NCBI GenBank assembly: GCA_038223055.1
Contig: JBBRHF010000177.1
Span: 1 to 8,847, forward strand
Length of the DNA stretch: 8,847 nucleotides
Reading direction: 5' to 3'
Source of the DNA: JBBRHF01 sp038223055
GTDB lineage: Bacteria; Actinomycetota; Actinomycetes; JACCUZ01
The translations under genes and the position numbers were made by a program. How positions within the stretch are numbered: position 1 is the first letter of the stretch; the number at the start of each line of letters is the position of its first letter. This document shows, one piece after another, positions 1 to 7,496 of the stretch. Under the pieces are notes generated by a model that worked only from the letters and a program-made list of their open reading frames with translations, was not told the origin of the DNA and did not search any database.

Positions 1-1138
1 CTTCCTTGACGACGGCTCCGCGCAGGCCATCCACGAAGTCGGTTCGCCAGACCTCGGCGTGCCCGCGCACGGCCGCCAGCGCGCGGGCGGTGGCCTCGGC
101 GGCGATCAGGTCGGCGGCGCTGACTTGCTGCTTTTGGTCCCGCAGGTGGCTGACCACGTCGCGGAGCAGCGCCTCGTGAACGTCCTTGGATTTCTTGGCC
201 GCACGCGCTTTCCAGACCGCGTGGTAAAAGCCGGGATTGGGCATCCCGGCGTCGTACCCGTGCAGCGCGTCCAGCCGGTCAAACGAATACGGCGTCAGGG
301 CGATGCCGCGGTCGAGGACGTTCGGGGCGAGCCGACCCTGTGAAGGGTCGGGTTCGGAACCCGCGTCATCACTGACGCGGCTCGCCAAATCGGTCGCCAT
401 CAACCGCAGCAGTCCCAGCGAGTGATACCCCCCCGTCACCACCAGCACCGGCCCTTCGAACTCCGCCAGGGCCGCGCGGATGTGACCGGCCATGTGATCT
501 TCGCGCGCCAAGTCCGGGGCGGCCGGCTCGCCGTCGCTCAGCCGCATGTGCCCGCAGAGCGCATGGCAGCGGTATAGGTACTCTTCCAAAGTCAAATGCG
601 GATCGACTTCGCAGAGGGTGTCCCAGGCATCGTTGAAGGTGTCCACGCCAAGCCGCTCGCACACCGCCCGCATGTACCCGCCGCGCTTCTGAAAGTGCGT
701 GTCGGCGTAGCGGTTGGCCGCCTGCTTGTCGTCCAGGCCGATCAGGTCCGCCCACGGCAGATCAATGAACCGCACCGCCGCGCCGCGGGCGTTCCCGTGC
801 CGGGCGGCTTGCCACTCCGGGGAGTGTTCGCACATCGGGTAATACACCCCCCGCCGCACGCCCGGCGGCGCGCTGAAACCCGGCGGCAAGACCACCGGTT
901 CGGCGTGCGCGTACAAGACGTAACTGTAGATGGCGATGGGCGGGCGGTGCGGCAGGAACAGTTCGGCCATGCGGTCGTTGAAGTCGGCCGGCCCTTCGAT
1001 CAGCACCGCCGCCGGTTTGATGCGGTCGATCAGGTCGCACACCAGCCGGGCCGCCGTCGGGCTGTGGTGCCGCACGGGGAAATACACCACGCGGCCGGTG
1101 GTGTCGCACAGTTGGGTCAATTCGGGCGGGAGGGTCAC
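1..1138 (-). CDS. DUF5682-family protein, N-terminal part (runs off the window)
   Basis: An open minus-strand frame runs from a start near 1138 to the window edge without a stop, giving about 379 residues of a longer protein. The N-terminus has the signature PVRHHSP (residues 21-27), then VLIEGPADF (45-53), which I recognise as the conserved start of the DUF5682 family. These proteins are usually encoded beside MoxR-type AAA+ ATPases and vWA-domain proteins, a partnership seen in some bacterial conflict systems. Those neighbours would lie beyond position 1 and cannot be seen. The biochemical activity is not known to me; the His-rich motif could suggest a metal-dependent fold, but that is inference. 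GTG at 1138 is preferred because GGAG lies 6 bases upstream of it; an in-frame ATG at 1162 would add 8 residues but has a poor ribosome-binding site. Residues about 252-270 come from an inserted palindromic repeat. No signal peptide or membrane segment is seen. The gene diverges from the formate dehydrogenase operon and is probably unrelated to it. Confidence 0.8.
   Translation of the reverse strand, partial: MTLPPELTQLCDTTGRVVYFPVRHHSPTAARLVCDLIDRIKPAAVLIEGPADFNDRMAELFLPHRPPIAIYSYVLYAHAEPVVLPPGFSAPPGVRRGVYYPMCEHSPEWQAARHGNARGAAVRFIDLPWADLIGLDDKQAANRYADTHFQKRGGYMRAVCERLGVDTFNDAWDTLCEVDPHLTLEEYLYRCHALCGHMRLSDGEPAAPDLAREDHMAGHIRAALAEFEGPVLVVTGGYHSLGLLRLMATDLASRVSDDAGSEPDPSQGRLAPNVLDRGIALTPYSFDRLDALHGYDAGMPNPGFYHAVWKARAAKKSKDVHEALLRDVVSHLRDQKQQVSAADLIAAEATARALAAVRGHAEVWRTDFVDGLRGAVVKE
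328..384. repeat. 57-bp palindromic repeat inside the DUF5682 gene
   Basis: The element is bounded by CGAGCC (328-333) and its complement GGCTCG (379-384). Between them lie a perfect 8-bp hairpin at 332-351 (CCGACCCT / AGGGTCGG, loop GTGA), a central GGTTC-G-GAACC dyad at 351-361 and a second perfect 8-bp hairpin at 361-380 (CCGCGTCA / TGACGCGG, loop TCAC). The two loops are complementary to each other. The length is 57 bases, a multiple of three, and the element reads through as about 19 residues of the minus-strand gene with no stop. Its design suggests a mobile or amplified REP-like element tolerated as a protein insertion. No other copy is in the window. Confidence 0.8.
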
Positions 1139-1246
1139 GGGCGGCTCCGGGTGCCTCGCCATCCTATGCGACTCGCGCGCGGAGTGGCAAATCTTTCCGG
1201 CGGTCGGGCGGTGGGGGTCTGGCAAAACTTTCTGGCGGGTGGGTTT

Positions 1247-1316
1247 CGCCCCACCCCCAACCCTTCTCCCTCGGATGTTCTCCGCTTCGCGGGAACTGGG
1301 GAGAGGGGAGAAAGAC
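1247..1316. repeat. C/G-rich inverted repeat, intergenic copy 1
   Basis: A CCCCACCCCC / CCCTTCTCCC stretch (about 1250-1270) faces a GGGGAGAGGGGAGAA stretch (about 1299-1313), so the two can pair imperfectly. Between them lies a hairpin at 1277-1296: GTTC, a bulged T, CCGC, the loop TTC, then GCGG and GAAC. The pyrimidine/purine make-up matches the repeat family seen at 1323-1391 and 1807-1936. It could act as a terminator for either flanking gene, but there is no T-tract. Confidence 0.6.
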
Positions 1317-1322
1317 ACCAAA

Positions 1323-1391
1323 ACCCTCTCCCGCCTGCCCGTCAGGGCAGGGACTCAGGGAGAGGGTGGTTGCGAAGCAACCGGGTGAGGG
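1323..1391. repeat. Nested hairpin repeat, intergenic copy 2
   Basis: A perfect 10-bp outer stem pairs ACCCTCTCCC (1323-1332) with GGGAGAGGGT (1358-1367). Inside it is a perfect 7-bp hairpin, CCTGCCC (1334-1340) with GGGCAGG (1345-1351) and loop GTCA. A third hairpin follows at 1368-1382 (GGTTGC, loop GAA, GCAACC), then GGGTGAGGG. The CCCTCTCCC / GGGTGAGGG cores recur inside the neighbouring formate dehydrogenase gene, so these are members of one repeat family. Such repeats are, to my knowledge, abundant in Gemmata-like planctomycetes. Confidence 0.75.
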
Positions 1392-1454
1392 CCAAACCTC
1401 CGCACACGCTGACGCCTCAATCCGCTCCTCCCGCTTGCCCTGGAGCCTCCCGCC

Positions 1455-4400
1455 ATGTCCACCGTCTCCCTGACCATCGACGGCCGCCCCGTCACCGTCC
1501 CCACCGGCACCACCGTGTACGACGCGGCGAAGGCCGTCGGCGTCGAGATCCCGGTGCTGTGCCACCACCCGAAGTTCGACCCGGTCGGCGTCTGCCGGGT
1601 GTGCGTGGTGGACACCGGCGGCCGCGTCCTGGCGGCCAGTTGCGTCCGCCCGTGCGATGCGGGGATGACGGTCGAAACCGCTTCACCTAAAGTCGAGAAG
1701 CAGCGGCGGATGTTGGTCGAACTGCTGATGAGCGACCAACCCACCGGCCCGGAGAAGGCCACCGGCGACGACGAGTTGCGGGCGCTGGCGCGGAGATATG
1801 GATTGTTCCCCTCTCCCCTGGGGGAGAGGGACAGGGGTGAGGGGGAATCGGGTCCGGCAACTGGTGGGCTGGAAACGGGGCTGGATTCGCAAGAGTCCCC
1901 CTCACCCCTAACCCCTCTCCCCCAGTGGAGTGGGGAACCAGCAAGAACCCAGAACAGACCCAAAGACCTCTCCTCGCCCGTCATCGCCGTCGATCACCAG
2001 GCGTGCATCCTGTGCGACCGGTGCATCCGCGCGTGCGACGACGTGCAGTGCAATGAAGTCATCGGCCGTACCGGGAAGGGCTACGCCACCCGCATCGGCT
2101 TCGACCTGAACAACCCGATGGGCGAGTCCACCTGCGTCAGTTGCGGGGAGTGCGTGGCCGCCTGCCCGACCGGCGCGCTGACCAACAAGCCGATCAACGC
2201 CACCCCGATCCGGCCACGCTCCGCGCTGGACCCGGTGGACACCGTGTGCCCCTACTGCGGGGTGGGCTGCGCCCTCACCTACTACGTCGACCGCGACCGC
2301 GGCACCATCGCGTTCGCCGACGGGCGCGACCAGCCCGGCTCCCAGGGCCGGCTGTGCGTCAAGGGCCGCTACGGCTGGGACTACGCCGCCTCCCCGCAGC
2401 GGCTCACCGTGCCCCTCATCCGGATCGAGGGCTCCTACCCCAAGGGGCCGCTGTCCGCGGACGTGCGCAGCGACGCCCAAGACGAGGCGGCACGCAACGA
2501 GGCGATCGACAAGGCAGCCGACCAGGTCCACGGCGAGGGCCGGGGCGGCAAGGGTCGCGACGGAAAGGGTCGCAGGCGCGGGCGCAAGCCCGGCGGGCTG
2601 GTTCCCTACGACGAGGTGCTGCCGCACTTCCGCGAGGCCACCTGGGAGGAGGCGCTGGACCTGGTGGCCCGGCGGCTGCGGGAGATCCATGCCGAGGGCG
2701 GCGGCGCGGCGATCGCCGGCTTCGGCTCGGCCAAGTGCTCCAACGAGGAGGCCTACCTGTTCCAGAAGCTGATCCGGACCGGGTTCGGCACCAACAACGT
2801 CGACCACTGCACCCGGCTGTGCCACGCCTCGAGCGTGGCCGCCCTGTTCGAGGGCATCGGCTCGGGCGCGGTCTCCACGACGTACGGCGACATCGTGAAC
2901 TCCGACGTCGCCATCATCACCGGCAGCAACTCCACGGCCAACCACCCGGTGGCGTCCTCGTTCTTCAAGCAGGCCCGACGCTTGGGCACGACGATCATCT
3001 TCATCGACCCGCGGGCGGGCACGATGGCCGACCACGCGGACATCTACTGCCAGCTCAAGCCCGGCACCGACGTCGCGTTCTACAACGCGATCATGCACGA
3101 GGTGATCCGGCTCGGGCTGACCGACCGCGAGTTCATTGCCTCCCGCACCTCCAACTACGAGGCGCTGGCCGCGACGGTCGCCGACTACCCGCCCGAGCGC
3201 GCCGAGCAGATCACGGGGGTCCCGGCCGACGTCCTGCGCCGGGTGGCCAGGGTCTGGGGAAAGTCCAAGGCCGGCATCATCTTCTGGGGGATGGGCATCT
3301 CCCAGCACACGACCGGCACCGACAACGCCCGCTGCCTGATCGCGATGTGCGCGCTGACGGGCAACGTCGGCAAGCCCGGTGCCGGGCTGCACCCGCTTCG
3401 CGGCCAGAACAACGTCCAGGGCGCCTCCGACGCCGGGCTCATCCCGATGTTCTACCCCGACTATCAGCGGGCTGCCGAGCCCGACGTGCGGGTCCGGTTC
3501 GAACAGGCGTGGGGCACCGAGCTCAATCCCGAGCCCGGCCTGACCGTGACCGAGATCATCGGCTCGATCCTCGCCGGCGGGGTCCGCGGGATGTACATGA
3601 TGGGTGAGAACCCGTTCCTGTCCGACCCCAACATCAACAAGGTGCGCAAGGCGTTGTCGGCACTGGAGTTCCTGGTTGTTCAGGACATCTTCCTCACCGA
3701 GACCGCCGAGTTCGCCGACGTGATCCTGCCGGCGTCGTCGTACCTCGAGAAGGACGGCACCTACACCAACACCGACCGGCGGGTGCAGCGCGGACGCAAG
3801 GTGCTCGACCCGCCCGGCCAGGCCAGGGCCGACTGGGAGACTATCCAGGACGTCGCCCAGCGGGTGGGTCTGGCCTGGCACTACACGGAGCCGCGCCAGG
3901 TCTTCGACGAGATGGTGTCGCTGATGCGCAGCTACGCCAACCTCAGCTACGACAACCTCGGCGGCACCGGCAAGCTCTACCCCAACGACGACCCCGAGCA
4001 CAGCGACGGGCTGGTGGTGATGTTCGACGAGCGGTTCAACACCAGCGACGGGCTGGCCCACCTCGTGCCGGCTCAGTGGCTGCCCGCCGACGAGCTGCCC
4101 GACCAGGAGTTCCCGTTCATCCTCAACACCGGTCGACTCCTCGAACACTGGCACACCGGTTCGATGACGCGCCGATCGTTCGCTCTGGATGCGATCGCCC
4201 CGCGGGCCGAGGTCTACGTGCACCCGGCCGATGCCGCCGAGCAGGGGCTGGTCCACGACGGCTGGGCCCGGGTCGTGTCGCGACGGGGGCAGATCGTGCT
4301 GAACGTGAAGGTGTCCCACCGGGAGGCACGCGGCAACGTGTTCATCCCGTTCCACTTCCGCGAGGCCGCCGCCAACCTGCTCACCAACGACGCGGTCGAC

Positions 4401-4457
4401 CCGGTCGGCAAGATCCCCGAGTTCAAGTTCTGCGCCGTGCGGATGGAGCCGGCGTGA
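1455..4457 (+). CDS. fdhA: NAD+-linked formate dehydrogenase, catalytic alpha subunit
   Basis: This 1000-residue molybdopterin oxidoreductase oxidises formate to CO2; the names fdsA and fdhF are also used for such subunits. Domains in order: an N-terminal [2Fe-2S] ferredoxin domain (Cys36, 47, 50, 63); a linker with a repeat-derived insertion (about residues 118-161); two [4Fe-4S] motifs (Cys184/187/190/194 and Cys227/230/233/237); then the bis-MGD catalytic part with its own [4Fe-4S] motif (Cys265, 268, 272, 301). The metal ligand is Cys456 followed by His457 (RLCHASSV); it is a TGC codon, so this is the cysteine rather than the selenocysteine form. The C-terminal dinucleotide-binding domain includes LNTGRLLEHWHTGSMTRRS. 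I see no His-Cys3 cluster motif after the first domain, where NuoG-like proteins often have one. Residues about 358-380 form a Gly/Arg/Lys-rich basic linker. No Tat signal is seen, so the enzyme is likely cytoplasmic. It overlaps the next gene by 4 bases. Codon use becomes more uniformly G/C-ending after about position 2060. Confidence 0.93.
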   Translation: MSTVSLTIDGRPVTVPTGTTVYDAAKAVGVEIPVLCHHPKFDPVGVCRVCVVDTGGRVLAASCVRPCDAGMTVETASPKVEKQRRMLVELLMSDQPTGPEKATGDDELRALARRYGLFPSPLGERDRGEGESGPATGGLETGLDSQESPSPLTPLPQWSGEPARTQNRPKDLSSPVIAVDHQACILCDRCIRACDDVQCNEVIGRTGKGYATRIGFDLNNPMGESTCVSCGECVAACPTGALTNKPINATPIRPRSALDPVDTVCPYCGVGCALTYYVDRDRGTIAFADGRDQPGSQGRLCVKGRYGWDYAASPQRLTVPLIRIEGSYPKGPLSADVRSDAQDEAARNEAIDKAADQVHGEGRGGKGRDGKGRRRGRKPGGLVPYDEVLPHFREATWEEALDLVARRLREIHAEGGGAAIAGFGSAKCSNEEAYLFQKLIRTGFGTNNVDHCTRLCHASSVAALFEGIGSGAVSTTYGDIVNSDVAIITGSNSTANHPVASSFFKQARRLGTTIIFIDPRAGTMADHADIYCQLKPGTDVAFYNAIMHEVIRLGLTDREFIASRTSNYEALAATVADYPPERAEQITGVPADVLRRVARVWGKSKAGIIFWGMGISQHTTGTDNARCLIAMCALTGNVGKPGAGLHPLRGQNNVQGASDAGLIPMFYPDYQRAAEPDVRVRFEQAWGTELNPEPGLTVTEIIGSILAGGVRGMYMMGENPFLSDPNINKVRKALSALEFLVVQDIFLTETAEFADVILPASSYLEKDGTYTNTDRRVQRGRKVLDPPGQARADWETIQDVAQRVGLAWHYTEPRQVFDEMVSLMRSYANLSYDNLGGTGKLYPNDDPEHSDGLVVMFDERFNTSDGLAHLVPAQWLPADELPDQEFPFILNTGRLLEHWHTGSMTRRSFALDAIAPRAEVYVHPADAAEQGLVHDGWARVVSRRGQIVLNVKVSHREARGNVFIPFHFREAAANLLTNDAVDPVGKIPEFKFCAVRMEPA
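1807..1936. repeat. Large inverted repeat inserted in-frame in fdhA
   Basis: Two arms of about 40 bases, 1807-1846 and 1896-1936, are near-perfect inverted copies separated by 49 bases. The second arm begins TCCCCCTCACCCCT, and the reverse complement of the first arm begins identically. Each arm also contains a self-complementary CTCTCCCC/GGGGAGAG hairpin. The segment is translated as an odd Ser/Pro/Gly/Glu-rich stretch (containing LGERDRGEGE and SPLTPLPQ) between the [2Fe-2S] domain and the ferredoxin-like domain of the formate dehydrogenase. The reading frame is kept. It is the same family as the intergenic repeats at 1247-1391. Confidence 0.85.
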
Positions 4458-6253
4458 ACGCTGCACCGATGGTGCCCGGCGACCCTGTCCCCAACGACCC
4501 TGTCCCCAACGACCGGGTCCCCAACGACCCTGTCCCCAACGACCGGGTGCCCGGCGACCGGGTGCCCGGCGACCGGGTGCCCGGCGTCGAGGCACGAGCC
4601 GGCCGGTTTCGCGGCCCCAGCCTGATGCCCGCGCTCACCGCCATCCAGGCCCGCCTCGGCTGGTTGCCGCGCGAGGAGCTGGTGGCGCTGTCGCGCGAGA
4701 CGCGCCGGCCGCTCTACGAGATCGAGGGTCTGATCTCGTTCTACCCGCACCTGCGCACCGACGAGCCGCGCCGGGTGGAGCTGGACATGTGCCACGACCT
4801 GACCTGCTGGCTGCAGGGGTCCGACACGCGGATCGCGGCCACCCGCGCGGCCTACGCCGATGACCCCGACGTCGAGCTGGTCGAGGTGTCCTGCCTCGGC
4901 CGGTGCGACACCGCTCCCTCGATCGCCGTCAACGGGCACCGGGCCTCCGGCGCCGAGACCGGTGACCTCGTCGAGTCGGCCCGCGCCGGGATCCTGGGTC
5001 CTGCCCTGGTCGCCGTACAGCACCCTGCCGGGCCGTGGCCGAACGACCCCTACCCGCCGGGCAGGCCGCGCTACCAGGTGCTGCGCGACGTGCTGACGGG
5101 GGCGCTCACCGTCCCGCACCTGGTGGAGACCCTCAAGGAGGCGGGGCTGCGCGGGATGGGCGGCGCCGGCTTCCCGACCGGCCAGAAGTGGGAACTGGTC
5201 GCCGGTCAGCCCGCCACCCCCAAGTACGTCGTGTGCAACGCCGACGAGTCCGAGCCGGGCACCTTCAAGGACCGCCAGATCATCGCCGAGCAGCCACACC
5301 TGCTGATCGAGGGGCTACTGCTCGGGATGGTCGCGGTCGGCGCCGAGGAAGGGTGGGTGTTCCTCCGGCACGAGTACGCCCCCGAGGGAATCGTCCTTTC
5401 GGCCGAGCTGGCCCGGCTGCGCGCGCACGGGCTGCTCGGGGACAACGTGCTGGGCAGCGGCCGTCGGCTCGCCCTGGACGTGTTCACCTCGCCCGGCGGC
5501 TACATCCTCGGTGAGGAAACCGCGCTGCTGGAGTGCATGGAGGGCCATCGCGGGGAGCCCCGCAACAAGCCGCCGTTCCCCGGCGTCTATGGCCTGTGGG
5601 GCAAGCCGACCCTGATCAACTCGGTGGAGACGCTTGCCCACGTGCCGGTGATCGTGGCGCGTGGCGCCTCGTGGTGGCGGGACCAGGGAGTGGGCGACAG
5701 CCCCGGGTTGAAGTTCTTCGCGGTGTCCGGGCACGTCGCCCGGCCCGGCGTCTACTGCGTCCCCATGGGCAGCACGGCCCGAGAACTGCTCGCTGTCGCG
5801 GGCGGGGTGACGGGGGGAGCCGCCGTCGCCGCCTTCCAGCCCGGCGGGGCGTCGTCGAACTTCCTCGGACCCGACCAGCTCGACGTGGTGCTGGACTTCG
5901 CCCCGCTCGCCGAGGCCGGGTCCATGCTGGGGTCGGGTGCCTTGGTGGTCATCGCCGAGGGCACCGACCTGATGGCGGCCGCCACCAACGTGCTGCGGTT
6001 CTTCCGCAACGAGTCCTGCGGCAAGTGCGTGCCGTGCCGGGTCGGCACGCACAAGGCGCACGCCCTGCTCGAGGAGTCGATCGCCGGCGGCGGGGAGATC
6101 GATGACGCCCGCCGGGAGCGCCTGCTCGAGCTCGAGGTGGTGCTGCGCAAGACGTCCATCTGCGGGCTGGGCCAGGTCGCGATGGGACCCCTGGTCAGCG
6201 TGCTCGGCCTCAAGCGCGGCGGTGCCGTCGCCCGGCCGCAGCCGCGAGGCTGA
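4454..6253 (+). CDS. Fused NuoE/NuoF-type (FdsG-FdsB) diaphorase subunit of formate dehydrogenase
   Basis: This 599-residue protein fuses the two small subunits of soluble NAD+-dependent formate dehydrogenases. It should accept electrons from the alpha subunit and reduce NAD+. The start is GTG at 4454, overlapping the preceding TGA, with GGAG 5 bases upstream, so translational coupling is likely. Residues about 10-44 are a repetitive Val-Pro-Asn/Gly-Asp linker encoded by a tandem repeat. Then comes a thioredoxin-like [2Fe-2S] domain with Cys113, 118, 147 and 151 (CHDLTC and CLGRC). The NuoF part follows: GMGGAGFPTG (234-243) and CNADESEPGTF for FMN/NADH binding, a SLBB-type region, and the [4Fe-4S] motif CGKCVPC (Cys522, 525, 528) with Cys570 in SICGLG. 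All cluster ligands are present, so it looks functional. Homologous fusions also serve NAD-reducing hydrogenases, but the neighbouring gene makes the formate role clear. Confidence 0.92.
   Translation: MNAAPMVPGDPVPNDPVPNDRVPNDPVPNDRVPGDRVPGDRVPGVEARAGRFRGPSLMPALTAIQARLGWLPREELVALSRETRRPLYEIEGLISFYPHLRTDEPRRVELDMCHDLTCWLQGSDTRIAATRAAYADDPDVELVEVSCLGRCDTAPSIAVNGHRASGAETGDLVESARAGILGPALVAVQHPAGPWPNDPYPPGRPRYQVLRDVLTGALTVPHLVETLKEAGLRGMGGAGFPTGQKWELVAGQPATPKYVVCNADESEPGTFKDRQIIAEQPHLLIEGLLLGMVAVGAEEGWVFLRHEYAPEGIVLSAELARLRAHGLLGDNVLGSGRRLALDVFTSPGGYILGEETALLECMEGHRGEPRNKPPFPGVYGLWGKPTLINSVETLAHVPVIVARGASWWRDQGVGDSPGLKFFAVSGHVARPGVYCVPMGSTARELLAVAGGVTGGAAVAAFQPGGASSNFLGPDQLDVVLDFAPLAEAGSMLGSGALVVIAEGTDLMAAATNVLRFFRNESCGKCVPCRVGTHKAHALLEESIAGGGEIDDARRERLLELEVVLRKTSICGLGQVAMGPLVSVLGLKRGGAVARPQPRG
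4481..4585 (+). repeat. 15-bp tandem repeat, seven units, coding
   Basis: Seven consecutive 15-bp units run without gaps. Units 1, 2 and 4 are GACCCTGTCCCCAAC, unit 3 is GACCGGGTCCCCAAC, and units 5-7 are GACCGGGTGCCCGGC. A degenerate unit precedes them at 4466-4480. They encode the pentapeptide Asp-Pro/Arg-Val-Pro-Asn/Gly at the N-terminus of the FdsG-FdsB fusion. The identity of whole units suggests recent slippage, so copy number may vary between strains. The encoded stretch is polar, Pro-rich and likely disordered. Confidence 0.9.
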
Positions 6254-6260
6254 GAAACCC

Positions 6261-7496
6261 TTGACTGGTCGCGAGTTCTTCACCACCCTGACCGTCGGCG
6301 AGGCTCTCGCCGGCTTCGCGCCGGCGCGGAGCACGCTCACCGAGGAGGTGTCGCTGGGCGACGCGTTGCACCGGGTCCCCGCGGCGGCCATCGGCGCGCC
6401 CGAACCGATGCCCGGGTTCGCCCGCTCGACCGTGGACGGCTACGCCGTACGCGCCGCCGACACCTACGGAGCCTCCGAGGGGCTGCCCAGCTACCTCGAC
6501 CTGCGCGGGGAGGTGCTGATGGGCGCCCTGCCCGACGTCGGCGTCGGCCCCGGGGTCGCAGTGGCAATGCCAACCGGGGGCGCGCTACCCGCCGGCGCGG
6601 ACGCCGTGGTGATGGTGGAGCACACCCAGCGGACCGGTCCCGGCACGATCGAGGTGGTCCGGCCGGTCGCCCCGGGCGAGGGCGTGGTCCGGGCCGACGA
6701 GGACGTAGCCGCCGGCTCGCCCCTGGTCCCCGCCGGTCGCCCGCTGCGCCCGCAGGACCTCGGGATCCTGGCGGCGGCGGGAATCACCAGACTCCAGGTG
6801 TTCGCCCTGCCCCGGGTCGCAATCCTGTCCACCGGCGACGAGGTGGTGCCGGTGGACACGCCGCGACTGCGCCCCGGGCAGGTCCGCGACGCGACGTCCG
6901 CCGCCCTGGCCGGCCTCGTGCGCGAGGCGGGCGGGATGCCCATCCTGTATGGCATCGTCGCCGACGACGCGGCGGCGCTGGACACGGCGATCCGCACGGC
7001 CCTGCCCGACACCGACCTGCTCGTGGTGTCCGCCGGCTCCTCGGTCGGGTCGCGGGACGAGACCGCGGGTGTGATCGCCGGCCTGGGCCCGCCCGGCATC
7101 TACTGCCACGGCCTGTCGCTGCGCCCGGGCAAGCCGACGCTGCTCGCCGAGTGCCCGGGCCCGGGCGGCACGGTGCCGGTGATCGGGCTGCCCGGCAACC
7201 CGCTCTCGGCGCTGGTGGTGTTCCGGCTGGTCGGGATGCCTCTCGTACGCCGGGTGGGCGGCCAGTCGTACGCACTCCCTGCTCCCGGGGTGCCGGCCCG
7301 CCTGGCCCGGCAGGTCGCGTCGGCGGCCGGACGCCTCGACGTCGTCCAGGTGCGCCTCTCCGACGGTGTGGCCACGCCGCTGTTCGGGCACTCGGCGTTG
7401 CTCTCGGTGCTCACCGCCGCGGATGGCTACCTGATGGTGCCCGAGGCCGCCACCGGTCTCGACGCCGGCGCGGACGTCATGGTCACGGTGTACTGA
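6261..7496 (+). CDS. moeA: Molybdopterin molybdenumtransferase MoeA
   Basis: This protein of about 411 residues inserts molybdate into adenylylated molybdopterin, the last step before the cofactor is modified for the formate dehydrogenase upstream. Family motifs are present in order: PMPGFARSTVDGYAV (residues 49-63, with the conserved Asp59), PTGGALPAGADAVV (104-117), ILSTGDEVV (around 188-196), VSAGSSVGSRDE (256-267) and GLPGNPLSA (309-317). The last matches the substrate-binding loop of the MoeA/MogA-like fold. The AGSSVG form replaces the more usual GGVSVG, suggesting a divergent MoeA subgroup. I chose TTG at 6261 because it gives the usual family N-terminus and length and sits 7 bases after the previous stop; GTG at 6222 is an alternative that would overlap the upstream gene. 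The ribosome-binding site is weak (GAGG/GAG about 10 bases upstream), which fits coupling to upstream translation. Confidence 0.9.
   Translation: MTGREFFTTLTVGEALAGFAPARSTLTEEVSLGDALHRVPAAAIGAPEPMPGFARSTVDGYAVRAADTYGASEGLPSYLDLRGEVLMGALPDVGVGPGVAVAMPTGGALPAGADAVVMVEHTQRTGPGTIEVVRPVAPGEGVVRADEDVAAGSPLVPAGRPLRPQDLGILAAAGITRLQVFALPRVAILSTGDEVVPVDTPRLRPGQVRDATSAALAGLVREAGGMPILYGIVADDAAALDTAIRTALPDTDLLVVSAGSSVGSRDETAGVIAGLGPPGIYCHGLSLRPGKPTLLAECPGPGGTVPVIGLPGNPLSALVVFRLVGMPLVRRVGGQSYALPAPGVPARLARQVASAAGRLDVVQVRLSDGVATPLFGHSALLSVLTAADGYLMVPEAATGLDAGADVMVTVY

Larger units (their letters stand above)
1163..1454. other. Intergenic region between divergent genes
   Basis: This region separates the DUF5682 gene from the formate dehydrogenase operon and should hold both promoters. 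Most of it (about 1247-1391) is made of hairpin-forming repeats, annotated separately. I could not identify a convincing -35/-10 pair on either strand. The start of the formate dehydrogenase gene is preceded by GGAG at 1442-1445, 9 bases before the ATG, an acceptable ribosome-binding site. Confidence 0.6.

Noticed and set aside
59..1690. Plus-strand open frames opposite the DUF5682 gene and across the intergenic region
   Set aside because: They run antisense to a frame with recognisable family motifs and through repeat DNA, and have no motif or credible start.
2814..2828. Selenocysteine site in formate dehydrogenase
   Set aside because: The metal-ligand codon at 2820-2822 is TGC (Cys), not TGA, and no SECIS hairpin is needed.
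4481..4585. Possible CRISPR array
   Set aside because: The 15-bp units are directly adjacent with no spacers and lie in-frame in a coding sequence.
1908..4595. An 895-codon open frame antisense to fdhA
   Set aside because: Its translation is Val/Gly/Arg/His-rich without any motif and mirrors the high third-position G/C content of fdhA; the sense strand encodes a complete enzyme with all cluster ligands.
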